Shown: piece by piece, positions 18,864 to 27,398 of the stretch
Layout: each line of letters opens with the position of its first letter
How positions within the stretch are numbered: the stretch's first letter is position 1
Assembly: GCA_900541055.1 (NCBI GenBank)
Contig: UQHZ01000005.1
Coordinates: 62,001 to 126,000, forward strand
Reading direction: 5' to 3'
DNA from: an uncultured Collinsella sp.
Lineage (GTDB): Bacteria > Actinomycetota > Coriobacteriia > Coriobacteriales > Coriobacteriaceae
Length of the DNA stretch: 64,000 nt
Program-made: the position numbers and the translations under genes
Notes under the pieces: generated by a model
Told to the model about the DNA's origin: nothing
Databases searched by the model: none
The model's input: the letters and a program-made list of their open reading frames with translations, nothing else

Positions 18864-20087
18864 ATGGGACGTTTTACCAATCCTCGCGATCTGTACTTTG
18901 GTGAGGGCGCTCGCCACGAGGTGAAGAACCTCAAGGGCAAGAAGGCCATCATCGTTTCTGGCGGCAGCTCTATGCGCCGCGGCGGGTTCCTGCAGGACGT
19001 CGAGGCCGACCTCAAAGAGGGCGGCTTCGAGGTCAAGCTGTTCGAGGGCGTCGAGTCCGATCCGTCCATCGAGACGGTCATGAAGGGCGCCGAGGCCATG
19101 CGCGAGTTCGAGCCCGACTGGATTATCGCCATCGGCGGCGGCTCGCCCATCGATGCCGCTAAGGCCATGTGGGTCTTCTACGAGTATCCCGAGGAGTCCT
19201 TCGATAACATCATCCAGCCGTTCAGCTTCCCCGAGCTGCGTCAGAAGGCTCACTTCTGCGCCATCTCCTCTACCTCCGGTACCGCTACCGAGGTCACTGC
19301 CTTCTCCGTCATCACCGACTACGCCAAGGGCATCAAGTACCCGCTGGCCGACTTCAACATCACCCCTGATGTCGCCATCGTCGACCCCGAGCTCACCTAC
19401 ACCATGCCCGCCAAGCTGTGCGCTCACACCGGCATGGACGCTCTGACCCACTGCATGGAGGCCTACGTTTCCACCTGCGCCTCTATGTTCACCGATGCCA
19501 ACGCTCTGCACGGCATCCGCGAGATCGTCGAGTGGCTGCCCAAGTCCTATGCTGGCGACCATGAGGCCCGTCAGCACATGCACGAGGCTCAGTGCATCGC
19601 CGGTATCGCCTTCTCCTCGGGCCTGCTCGGCATCGTTCACTCCATGGCTCACAAGACCGGTGCTGCCTTCGAGAACGGCCACATCATCCACGGTGCTGCT
19701 AACGCCATGTACCTGGGCAAGGTCATCCAGTGGAACTCCAAGGATCCCCGTGCTGCCGAGCGTTACGCTTACGTGGCCAAGGAGATCCTGCACCTTCCCG
19801 GCGAGACCAACGAGGAGCTCATCGCTGCACTCGTCCAGAAGATTCGCGACCTCAACGACCAGCTCGACATTCCGCAGTCCATCAAGGATTACGCGAATGG
19901 TGGCGTGAAGGTCGACGCCGAGAACCCGCAGATGGTTTCCGAGGAGGAGTTCCTCGCCAAGCTGCCCGAGATCGCCGCGAACGCCGAGCAGGACGCTTGC
20001 ACGCCCGAGAACCCGCGTGAGACCAAGGCTGCCGACTTCGAGAAGATCCTCAAGGCCTGCTACTACGACACCGACATCGATTTCTAA
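18864..20087 (+). CDS. Iron-containing alcohol dehydrogenase
   Basis: 407 residues of the group III (Fe-dependent) alcohol dehydrogenase family, similar in layout to butanol dehydrogenases; reduces aldehydes with NAD(P)H in fermentation. The Rossmann part has IAIGGGSPIDAAK (about 92-104). The metal-binding part has MDALTHCMEAYVS and HSMAHKTGAAFENGHIIHGAAN, which hold the Asp/His ligands. ATG 18864 has TAGGAGG 6 bp before it; the longer in-frame start at 18813 overlaps the leader hairpin and lacks a ribosome site. The exact substrate is not decidable here. Confidence 0.92.
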   Translation: MGRFTNPRDLYFGEGARHEVKNLKGKKAIIVSGGSSMRRGGFLQDVEADLKEGGFEVKLFEGVESDPSIETVMKGAEAMREFEPDWIIAIGGGSPIDAAKAMWVFYEYPEESFDNIIQPFSFPELRQKAHFCAISSTSGTATEVTAFSVITDYAKGIKYPLADFNITPDVAIVDPELTYTMPAKLCAHTGMDALTHCMEAYVSTCASMFTDANALHGIREIVEWLPKSYAGDHEARQHMHEAQCIAGIAFSSGLLGIVHSMAHKTGAAFENGHIIHGAANAMYLGKVIQWNSKDPRAAERYAYVAKEILHLPGETNEELIAALVQKIRDLNDQLDIPQSIKDYANGGVKVDAENPQMVSEEEFLAKLPEIAANAEQDACTPENPRETKAADFEKILKACYYDTDIDF

Positions 20088-20108
20088 TCGACTCTTGTTA
20101 TCGTAACG

Positions 20109-20148
20109 AGGGGCTCCGCACGTATCTGTACGGAGCCCCTTTCTTTTT
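20109..20148 (+). terminator. Terminator of iron-dependent alcohol dehydrogenase
   Basis: AGGGGCTCCG pairs with CGGAGCCCCT across a 12-base loop, followed by a T-rich run. Confidence 0.9.
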
Positions 20149-20170
20149 TCTTTTAGAGAATGGGATAGTT

Positions 20171-21271
20171 ATGGCTGCAATTTTCAATAGCCCCAGCAAG
20201 TACATCCAGGGTCCGGACGAGCTCGCCAAGCTCGGCTCTTACGTTGAGCCGCTCGGCGCTAAGGCCCTCGTCATCGTGACGCCTTCGGGCAAGAAGCGCG
20301 TCGGTGCCAAGATCGAGGGCGGTTTTACCGAGGCTAAGGCCGAGCTGCTGTTTGAGGACTTTAACGGCGAGTGCTCCAAGGGCGAGGTCGATCGCCTGGT
20401 TGCGCTCGCTCGCGACAACGGTTGCGACATCATCGTCGGCGTCGGTGGCGGCAAGATCCTCGACACCGCGAAGGCCGTCGCCTATTACCTGGAGTCCCCG
20501 GTTATCATTTGCCCCACCATTGCTTCGACCGATGCCCCGTGTTCGGCGCTTTCGGTGCTCTATACCGATGACGGCCAGTTCGACAAATACCTCTTCCTTA
20601 AGGCAAACCCCAATATCGTCCTTATGGATACGACGGTTATCGCGGCGAGCCCGGTGCGCCTGACGGTTTCCGGTATGGGCGATGCGCTCGCAACCTATTT
20701 CGAGGCTCAGGCGACGCACGATGCCGACGGCGGCACCTGCGCCGGCGGCAAGGGCGGCATGGCCGGCCTGGCGCTCGCCAAGCTCTGCTACGAGACGCTT
20801 ATGGCCGATGGCGTCAAGGCCAAGGTTGCGCTGGAGAAGGGCGCGCTCACGCCTGCCGTCGAGCACATCATCGAGGCCAATACGCTGCTTTCGGGCATTG
20901 GCTTTGAGAGCTCGGGCCTTGCTGCCGCTCATGCCATCCACAATGGCCTGACGATGCTGCCCGAGTGCCACAGCATGTATCACGGCGAGAAGGTCGCCTT
21001 CGGCACCATCGTCCAGCTGGTACTCGAGGATGCCCCGACCGAGAAGCTCGAGGAAGTCTTGGGCTTCTGCATTGAGCTTGGCCTGCCGGTCACGATGAAG
21101 GAACTTGGCGTTGCCGAGCTTACGCGCGAGCAGGCCATGATTGTTGCCGAGGCCGCCTGCGCACCCGATGACACCATGTGCAACATGCCCTTTGAGGTGA
21201 CGCCCGAGATGGTCGCAAACGCCATCCTGGGTGCCGACGCGCTGGGCCACTACTATCTCATGGATGAGTAA
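20171..21271 (+). CDS. gldA: Glycerol dehydrogenase
   Basis: 366 residues of the zinc-dependent GldA branch of the iron-ADH superfamily; oxidises glycerol to dihydroxyacetone with NAD+. NAD site IVGVGGGKILDTAKAVAYY (about 94-112); metal ligands in SGMGDALATYFEAQ (Asp), ESSGLAAAHAIHNGL (His) and CHSMYHGEKVAFG (His). It starts 83 bp after the iron-ADH stop, behind that gene's terminator, with a GGGATAG ribosome site. It could also act on other diols or hydroxyacetone. Confidence 0.93.
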   Translation: MAAIFNSPSKYIQGPDELAKLGSYVEPLGAKALVIVTPSGKKRVGAKIEGGFTEAKAELLFEDFNGECSKGEVDRLVALARDNGCDIIVGVGGGKILDTAKAVAYYLESPVIICPTIASTDAPCSALSVLYTDDGQFDKYLFLKANPNIVLMDTTVIAASPVRLTVSGMGDALATYFEAQATHDADGGTCAGGKGGMAGLALAKLCYETLMADGVKAKVALEKGALTPAVEHIIEANTLLSGIGFESSGLAAAHAIHNGLTMLPECHSMYHGEKVAFGTIVQLVLEDAPTEKLEEVLGFCIELGLPVTMKELGVAELTREQAMIVAEAACAPDDTMCNMPFEVTPEMVANAILGADALGHYYLMDE

Positions 21272-21283
21272 ATCAAGCTAAGG

Positions 21284-21319
21284 AAGGGGCAAAGCCAACA
21301 GATGGCTTTGCCCCTTTTT
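21284..21319 (+). terminator. Terminator of gldA
   Basis: AAGGGGCAAAGCC pairs with GGCTTTGCCCCTT around a six-base loop, followed by T. Confidence 0.92.
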
Positions 21320-21384
21320 GCTATGGTGCAAAGGGGCAAGGTTACTTTGCACCAATCGTTGTTTGATGAAGGGCGGATTCTCGT

Positions 21385-21891
21385 ATGGCGCTTCCCATGG
21401 TTTATGGCGGTCCCGGCCGGTATGTTCAGGGGCCGGGCGAACTGTCGCGTCAAGGCAAGTATTTGTCATGGTTGGGCTGCGCTGCCTATGTCTTGTTTGA
21501 CCAGGGCACCGAGGATCGGCTGTGCAGGCAGATCGTCGATGGATTTCTGGACGAAGATCTAAGCGAGCCGTTCTTTAAGATTTATGACGGTCCGTGTACG
21601 GAAGAGGCCGTTGTCGAAATGGCTAAGGAAGCCCAGGCCGAGTATTGCGACATGGTAGTGGGTATTGGCGGCGGCAAAATGCTCGATATCGCCAAGGCCG
21701 TTGCGTTTTATGCCGAGTTGCCGTTGTGCGTATGCCCCACGGCGGCATCGATGGACGGTCCGTGCAGCGTGATTTCCGATGGCGACCTGCAGGGTGTTGC
21801 AAATGCGGTCTTTAGAAACGAGCGCAATATGGCTAACGAACAGGCCAAGGTGACCAAACAAAAGCTCGTGCAGCTTATGTGCGAGGCATAG
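21385..21891 (+). pseudogene. Internally deleted glycerol dehydrogenase paralogue
   Basis: 168 residues. It aligns by eye with the N-terminal third of GldA next door (YGGPGRYVQGPGEL; VVGIGGGKMLDIAKAVAFYA; PTAASMDGPCS), then jumps after VISDG to a short tail whose VANAVF recalls the GldA C-terminal VANAIL. All metal ligands and the substrate domain are missing, so it cannot be an active dehydrogenase. An in-frame deletion of roughly 170 codons in an old duplicate explains it best. Whether the remnant is made is unknown. Confidence 0.75.
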
Positions 21892-22042
21892 CTTGGCACT
21901 TGATTGACCTTGTGCAATCGAGGCGGCGATAGGCCATAGGCTATTTGCCCCAAAGGTGCACCGCGTGTAATTTGCCCAAGGTGTGGGCCGATAGCGTATC
22001 ATTATCTCTTGCTTGTTTGCACTGCTCAGGGAGGGGCCGCGC

Positions 22043-23296
22043 ATGGCGCAGGAACACGATCTGTTTGATGACATTATCGAGATCAGCAAGGGTTTCGACT
22101 TTCTTAAAAACCCGCTTGGCGGTGTGACCGATGCACTCGATCCGTCGGCGCCGCAGTGGAATCCTGCCGACTACAAGGAGCGTCCGCGCGGCAACACCAT
22201 TCCGTGCCTGACCTGCAAAAACGAAAAGAGCGGCTGCACCGCGTGCATGGACGTGTGCCCGGTCAACGCTATCGAGGTCGAGGAAGACGCCATCGAGATC
22301 CTCGACTCCTGTCGCAAGTGCGGCCTGTGCGCCGCTGCCTGTCCGACCGAGGCGATTATCTCGCCGCGCCTTGCACCCAAAAACGTCTACGACGACATTG
22401 TCTCGGCGGCTACGAGCCACGAGACCGCCTACGTCACCTGCACGCGCGCCCTCAAGCGCATGCCGCGCGAAAACGAGGTCGTCGTTGCCTGCGTGGGCGA
22501 TATTACGGCCGAGACCTGGTTCTCGGTACTGGCAGACTATCCCAACGTGAGTGTGTACCTGCCGTTGGGCGTGTGCGATAAATGCCGCAACACCGGCGGT
22601 GAGGACATTCTGGGCGAGGCGATTGCGAAGGCCGAGGAGTGGTCCGGCACGGGTATGGGCTTGGAGGTCGACCCCAAGAGCCTCAAATGCCATAAGCGCC
22701 GCGAGTACGAGCGCAAAGAGTACATGGAAAAAATTGCCCGCACCACGGGCCTGACGGTGACCAAGCTCAATCCGGCGACGGCGGCGCTGGCTTCGGTGAC
22801 GCAAAAGCTCAAGGCCCATCGCCATCAGATTACCCAGCTGGAGCGCACGCTCAACACCATGTGCGGCACCACGACGACCAAGCGTCGCCGTTCGCTCACC
22901 CATGGGCGGCAGCTGGTGCTCTCGACACTGCAGAACCATCCCGAGCTTGCCCAGAATATGCAGGTGAGCACGCCGGAGTGCGATTTTGACAAGTGCACGT
23001 CGTGCGGCGAGTGCGTCAATGTATGCCCCACGTTCGCCTGCGATTTGGTGGGAAGCGGCCGCTTTGCGTTGGAGTCCACGTATTGTTTAGGCTGCGGCGC
23101 CTGTGTCAAGGTTTGTCCCGAGCATGCGCTCAAGCTTGTTGAGCACGACGCGTCCAATCTGGTCGTCGTCGATCCCGAAGCCGAGGAAAAGGCCGCCCAG
23201 AAGGCGAAGGCTCACGAAGAAGCTGAGAAGGTCAAGGCCGAAGCAAAGGCCAAGCTCGACAAGATGCTCGACCAGGTAGAAAAGCTCGCGGACTAG
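22043..23296 (+). CDS. Multi-[4Fe-4S] ferredoxin-like protein
   Basis: 417 residues with ATG 22043 behind AGGGAGGGG. Two pairs of 4Fe-4S motifs: an N-terminal pair (CLTCKNEKSGCTACMDVCP, CRKCGLCAAACP; about 58-113) and a second pair (CTSCGECVNVCP, CLGCGACVKVCP; about 317-363). Between them is a domain with another Cys motif (CDKCRNTGG) and a conserved-looking KCHKRREYERKEYMEK stretch. The C-terminus is a Lys/Glu/Ala-rich helix of about 45 residues. It is probably an intracellular electron carrier or a subunit of a redox enzyme, but no catalytic partner is adjacent. Confidence 0.8.
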   Translation: MAQEHDLFDDIIEISKGFDFLKNPLGGVTDALDPSAPQWNPADYKERPRGNTIPCLTCKNEKSGCTACMDVCPVNAIEVEEDAIEILDSCRKCGLCAAACPTEAIISPRLAPKNVYDDIVSAATSHETAYVTCTRALKRMPRENEVVVACVGDITAETWFSVLADYPNVSVYLPLGVCDKCRNTGGEDILGEAIAKAEEWSGTGMGLEVDPKSLKCHKRREYERKEYMEKIARTTGLTVTKLNPATAALASVTQKLKAHRHQITQLERTLNTMCGTTTTKRRRSLTHGRQLVLSTLQNHPELAQNMQVSTPECDFDKCTSCGECVNVCPTFACDLVGSGRFALESTYCLGCGACVKVCPEHALKLVEHDASNLVVVDPEAEEKAAQKAKAHEEAEKVKAEAKAKLDKMLDQVEKLAD

Positions 23297-23346
23297 CTTA
23301 AAGAGCGTAAATGATGGCCGGTGGGACAGGTGCTGCCCCGCCGGCC

Positions 23347-23418
23347 AAAAAAGTTGCGGTGGAATAGTTCCTGTTTTGCCCTTAAGCTGGCCATTCTAGG
23401 AACTATTCCACCGCAACT
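23347..23418 (-). terminator. Terminator between ferredoxin-like gene and gntR
   Basis: Perfect 21-bp inverted repeat (23352-23372 and 23398-23418, arm starts AGTTGCGGTGGAATAGTTCC) with a 25-base loop, followed on the minus strand by TTTTTT. It serves the minus-strand gntR. The stem is unusually long, so it may also derive from a repeat element. Confidence 0.75.
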
Positions 23419-23427
23419 AATAGATGG

Positions 23428-24183
23428 TTAGCTCATACTGCTCTGATGGGTCTCGCTGCCGTTATTGCGGCGTGTGACCGTTTCGTGGAGTAAAAAGAAG
23501 CTGGGAACCTGCTTTGTCTCGGTGTATTCCATAAGGATACCGTCGGCGTTGTAGGTCTGCCCGCGTACAACGGCGAGTGCGTTAAAGTCGTCGAGATCGA
23601 GCACGCGTGCATCCTCGGGCGTGGGATGCTCAATCGTTACATCGCGTTTGCCCGTGGCAATCTTAATGCCAAGGTCTTCTTCGAGGTAACGATAGATCGA
23701 GTCGTTGACAATCTCGGGTGTCAGCCCCGGTACCTGTGAGCTTAGGTAATAGGAGTCGTCGGAGCACACGGCCCGTCCGTCTGCATAACGGATGCGTTTG
23801 GCGCGTGTGAGCTCACAGCCTTCAGGAAACCCGGTAATCTTGGAGAGCGCCTTGTTGCAAACGAGGAGCTCAAAGACAGTGGTAACCGTTTTGAGCTCAA
23901 AGCCTCGGCTGGCTGCGATTTCCTTAAAGGTCTCGAGTCCGCCGCCACCACGATTCGTCTCGTCACTGATGTTGCGAATGACGCGCATGCCTTTGCCTTG
24001 CTGGGGGAGCACGTAACCATCTGCCGCAAGCATCGAGATGGCGCGACGGACCGTCATGCGCGAACAGTCAAACAGCTGCGTGAGCTCAGTCTCCGAAGGC
24101 AGATAACTCTGATAGGCGTATGTGCCGTCGTCAATCGACTGCTTCACGTTGTCATAAATAGTTTGGAAGATGGCTCGCGCCAC
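23428..24183 (-). CDS. GntR-family regulator (HutC/TreR type, UTRA domain)
   Basis: 251 residues. N-terminal winged helix (about 1-70; YLPSETELTQLFDCSRMTVRRAI) and a C-terminal UTRA ligand-binding domain. Starts with GTG at 24183, AGGAG 7 bp upstream. It lies 65 bp downstream of the zinc-dependent dehydrogenase on the same strand and faces the PTS/GH4 genes. Palindromes containing TCTAGA in the shared upstream region are its likely operators. The probable inducer is a phosphorylated disaccharide, by analogy with TreR-type regulators. Confidence 0.88.
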   Translation of the reverse strand: MARAIFQTIYDNVKQSIDDGTYAYQSYLPSETELTQLFDCSRMTVRRAISMLAADGYVLPQQGKGMRVIRNISDETNRGGGGLETFKEIAASRGFELKTVTTVFELLVCNKALSKITGFPEGCELTRAKRIRYADGRAVCSDDSYYLSSQVPGLTPEIVNDSIYRYLEEDLGIKIATGKRDVTIEHPTPEDARVLDLDDFNALAVVRGQTYNADGILMEYTETKQVPSFFLLHETVTRRNNGSETHQSSMS

Positions 24184-24248
24184 GACGGTCTCCTAGAGCT
24201 GAGTGCGCGAGCGGTGGATGAGGACCGCTCGCGCAGGTGTCGATCGAT

Positions 24249-25274
24249 TTACTTGCTGGGGTCGATTATATATTTACCCATGGCACGCAGAGCTGGGTCT
24301 GACAGGATGGCGCCGAGTTCGTCGAGGGAAGCCACCTTGGCGACCATCGAGGATACGTCGAGCCTGCCAGAGTCGATGAGCTCGAGCGCGCGACGCTGCG
24401 TATAAGGGTTAATGTAGGACGAAGTAAGCACAAGCTCCTTCTGGAAGACCTCGAAGGGCTTGACGGTGATTGTCTCATCGGGCTTGGTGAGGCCGAACAT
24501 CATGACCGTAGCCTTGTGGCCGGCGATCTGGATGGCCTGCTCGATGGTGACGGGCTTGCCAACACACTCGATAACGACATCGACGTTGCCGACGCCCTCC
24601 TGCTTCAGGCGGGCCGGGACGTCCTCGTGGATGGAATCAATTGCCAGGTCGGCGCCGAGTTTGAGCGCAACCTCGCGCTTGCCTTCGACAGGCTCGAGCA
24701 AGACAACCTTGGTGGCGCCGGCGTTTTTAGCAAGCTGCATCATGAGCAGACCGATCATGCCACCGCCGATAACGACAACTGTGCTGCCGGGCTTGATGTT
24801 GCACATATCGATGCCGTGCAGGCAGCAGGCGACGGGCTCGGTCATGGCGCCCTGCTCGAAGCTGGTGTGATCGCCCAACTTGTAGACTTGCTGCATATCG
24901 ACGGAGCAGTACTCGGCAAAGCCGCCGTTAACGGTGGTGCCGTAACCGGTCATATGCTCGCAGTAGTGGTTGATTCCGTCGCGGCAGGGTTCGCAGCAGC
25001 CGCAGGGATGGTTTGGGTCGATGCACACGCGATCGCCCGGTTTAAAGCCGGTGACATCGCTGCCCACGGCCTCGACAACGCCGGCGAACTCATGACCAAG
25101 GATCGTGGGCGGGGTAACGTCGGCCGCACCCTTGTCGCCTTCATAGATATGAACGTCGGTACCGCAGACGCCGCAAGCTTTGACGTTGATCAGAACGTCG
25201 CGCCTGCCCACGGCCGGCTTTGCCGATTCCTCGACTCTGAGGTCGTGCTTTCCATAGAAGACCGCGCTTTTCAT
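24249..25274 (-). CDS. Zinc-dependent alcohol/polyol dehydrogenase (sorbitol/threonine dehydrogenase-like)
   Basis: 341 residues of the medium-chain dehydrogenase family. Catalytic zinc ligands in CGVCGTDVHIYEG and GHEFAGVVEAVGSDV; structural-zinc Cys set in CGCCEPCRDGINHYCE; NAD site VVIGGGMIGLLMMQLAKNAG. The closest general family is sorbitol/threonine/butanediol dehydrogenase. AAGGAG precedes ATG 25274. It is divergent from the PTS and GH4 genes with a shared operator region, so it probably handles the alcohol moiety released from the sugar those genes import. Confidence 0.88.
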   Translation of the reverse strand: MKSAVFYGKHDLRVEESAKPAVGRRDVLINVKACGVCGTDVHIYEGDKGAADVTPPTILGHEFAGVVEAVGSDVTGFKPGDRVCIDPNHPCGCCEPCRDGINHYCEHMTGYGTTVNGGFAEYCSVDMQQVYKLGDHTSFEQGAMTEPVACCLHGIDMCNIKPGSTVVVIGGGMIGLLMMQLAKNAGATKVVLLEPVEGKREVALKLGADLAIDSIHEDVPARLKQEGVGNVDVVIECVGKPVTIEQAIQIAGHKATVMMFGLTKPDETITVKPFEVFQKELVLTSSYINPYTQRRALELIDSGRLDVSSMVAKVASLDELGAILSDPALRAMGKYIIDPSK

Positions 25275-25318
25275 GGTGACTCCTTAACGTGGCGGTGAAT
25301 GTTGTAATGAAGTATAGG

Positions 25319-25487
25319 CATGTCTATAGATATAGACAAGCACATCTAGACAAGTAGAAAAGAAAAATGAAATGCAGCCATCAGCTATGTCAGATTTAAA
25401 CAGGCGAAATACTGGCCATATACCGTTTACGGCCAATAATCAACCGTTTACCGACCGTAATATTTATGCTAACTTGTCTAGATAAGT
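25319..25487. promoter_or_regulatory. Divergent promoter region with GntR operators
   Basis: Three related sites: TGTCTATA-GA-TATAGACA (25321-25338, an exact 8-2-8 palindrome), ATCTAGACAAG (25344-25354) and CTTGTCTAGATAAG (25473-25486). They share TCTAGA/CTTGTCTA halves and lie between the dehydrogenase and PTS start codons, consistent with GntR control of both directions. The region is AT-rich. Confidence 0.65.
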
Positions 25488-25632
25488 GATATGATAAAAA
25501 ATGAAGCGCAAGAAGTCAGGGAAGCGGGCCCACCCGTCCTATTGCACGAGGTACACGCAAACGGCGCGTCTGCGGTCTCGAGTGAAGCCAAAACCGCAGT
25601 CGCTCCGAATGAAGAGAGGGGGATTCCCCGTC

Positions 25633-27243
25633 ATGATGCAAAAGATACAACGTTTCGGCGGTGCAATGTACACGCCTGCAATTCTTTTCGCATTTTCCGG
25701 AATCGTCGTCGGCCTGGGTACGTTGTTTACCACCGAGGCGATCTTTGGCGAGATGGCCACTGCGGGCCATCTTTGGTTTGATTGCTGGAATGTGCTGCTC
25801 CAGGGTGGTTGGACGCTCTTTAACCAGATGCCGTTGCTGTTTTGCGTAGCGTTGCCAATCTCGCTCGCGAACAAGCAGAATGCTCGCTGCTGCATGGAGG
25901 CTTTGGCCATCTACCTTACCTTCAACTACTTTGTAAGCACAATCTTGGGGCAGTGGGGCCCTGTCTTTGGGGTCGACTACTCTGTCGAGGCGGGCAGCGG
26001 TACTGGTCTTGCCACTATCGCAAGCATCAAAACGCTTGATATGGGCATCATGGGCGCACTCATTATCTCTGGTATCGCCACGATGCTGCATAATAAGTTC
26101 TTCGACACCGAGCTCCCCGAGTGGTTGGGTGTGTTCTCGGGTTCCGTGTTCATCTATATGATCGGTTTCTTCGTTATGGTTCCGGTCGCTCTTATCGCCT
26201 GCCTGGTGTGGCCGCATGTTCAGGCTGCTATCTCCGCCTTCCAGGGATTCATCCTTTCCGCCGGTACGTTTGGCGTGGGTGTCTTTGCTTTCTTCGAGCG
26301 CGTGCTGATCCCTACAGGCCTGCACCACTTTATCTATACGCCGTTCTATTACGACAACGCGGCGGTCAACGGCGGCATCTTTGCTGCTTGGGCCAACATC
26401 CTGCCCCAACTGGCTGCCGATCCGAGCATTGCTCTTAAGGATGCCGCACCCTGGGCTGCCTATACCTGCCCTGGTTGGACTAAGGTCTTCGGCTCGCTTG
26501 GCGTCGCCATTGCGTTTTATATGACCGCCAAACCCGAGCGCAAGCAGCGCGTCAAGGCTCTGCTGATCCCGGTCACCCTTACCGCTATGCTTTGCGGTAT
26601 CACCGAGCCGCTTGACTTCACCTTCCTGTTCATCGCGCCCGGCCTGTTCGTCGTCCACTGCGTGCTCGGAGCGCTTGGCTGCATGGCTCAAAACCTCCTT
26701 GGCGTCGTGGGCATCTTCGACGGCGGCATCATCTCGATGCTCTCGTGGGACTGGCTGCCCCTTTGGGCCGCACACGGTCTGCAGTACGCCATCTCCATCC
26801 TTGTCGGTCTGTGCTTTACCGCCCTTTGGGTCGTGGTCTTCCGTTTCCTGATCGTCAAGTTCGACTTTAAGACCCCCGGTCGCGAGGATGACGATGTTGA
26901 GGTCGAGCTCAAGTCCAAGGCCGACTACAAGCAAAAGCAGGGCGGTGCTGCTGCTGGCAAATCGGTCGCCCAGAGTAAGGATGATGAGCGCTTGGTGCTT
27001 GCCGAGAACATCCTCGATCTGCTCGGTGGCGCGGATAACATCATCGATGTAACTAACTGCGCTACCCGTCTGCGCGTTAACGTCAAGGACAAGAGCGTCG
27101 TTGCACCCGAGGCTTCCTTCAAGGCGATCGGTACGCATGGCTTGGTGGTCCAAGGTCAGTCAATCCAGGTCATCATCGGCCTTACCGTCCCGCAGGTTCG
27201 CGAGAAGTTCGAGAGTCTTCTGAAGTTCGAGAGTCTTCTGTAA
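25633..27243 (+). CDS. PTS EIICB, alpha-glucoside type
   Basis: 536 residues. EIIC (about 1-410) is a multi-span membrane permease with the glucose-family EPLDFTFLFIAPGLF loop. EIIB (about 455-536) has the phospho-acceptor Cys in NCATRLRVNV. No EIIA is fused, so it needs a separate EIIA. ATG 25633 fits the family start (MQKIQRFGGAMYTP); the longer in-frame start at 25501 adds a basic, non-family stretch. The gene ends in an exact 18-bp tandem duplication (27205-27240), giving KFESLLKFESLL. With the GH4 gene downstream it forms a disaccharide uptake unit. Confidence 0.92.
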   Translation: MMQKIQRFGGAMYTPAILFAFSGIVVGLGTLFTTEAIFGEMATAGHLWFDCWNVLLQGGWTLFNQMPLLFCVALPISLANKQNARCCMEALAIYLTFNYFVSTILGQWGPVFGVDYSVEAGSGTGLATIASIKTLDMGIMGALIISGIATMLHNKFFDTELPEWLGVFSGSVFIYMIGFFVMVPVALIACLVWPHVQAAISAFQGFILSAGTFGVGVFAFFERVLIPTGLHHFIYTPFYYDNAAVNGGIFAAWANILPQLAADPSIALKDAAPWAAYTCPGWTKVFGSLGVAIAFYMTAKPERKQRVKALLIPVTLTAMLCGITEPLDFTFLFIAPGLFVVHCVLGALGCMAQNLLGVVGIFDGGIISMLSWDWLPLWAAHGLQYAISILVGLCFTALWVVVFRFLIVKFDFKTPGREDDDVEVELKSKADYKQKQGGAAAGKSVAQSKDDERLVLAENILDLLGGADNIIDVTNCATRLRVNVKDKSVVAPEASFKAIGTHGLVVQGQSIQVIIGLTVPQVREKFESLLKFESLL

Positions 27244-27261
27244 ACCATCGTCCATCGAAAC

Positions 27262-27304
27262 AATCGGCCTTGCAGAGCCGGTATGCACCGCAAGGCCGAT
27301 TCTA
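27262..27304 (+). terminator. Intercistronic hairpin between PTS and GH4 genes
   Basis: AATCGGCCTTGC pairs with GCAAGGCCGATT with a 16-base loop. The T-run is weak, so it may be a partial terminator or an mRNA-stability hairpin that lowers or raises the downstream gene. Confidence 0.6.
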
Positions 27305-27398
27305 GAGATAAAAAACTCCACTTCTAGGTAACAATTCCAAACCGTACAGGCCGCGTGCGGGGATGGATTGAGCAAGCGGCCAGAATGAGGAGGACATC

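Noticed and set aside
25516..27153. Long minus-strand open frame opposite the PTS gene
   Set aside because: Shadow of a codon-biased gene; product is rich in Asp/Arg/Glu without any family pattern.
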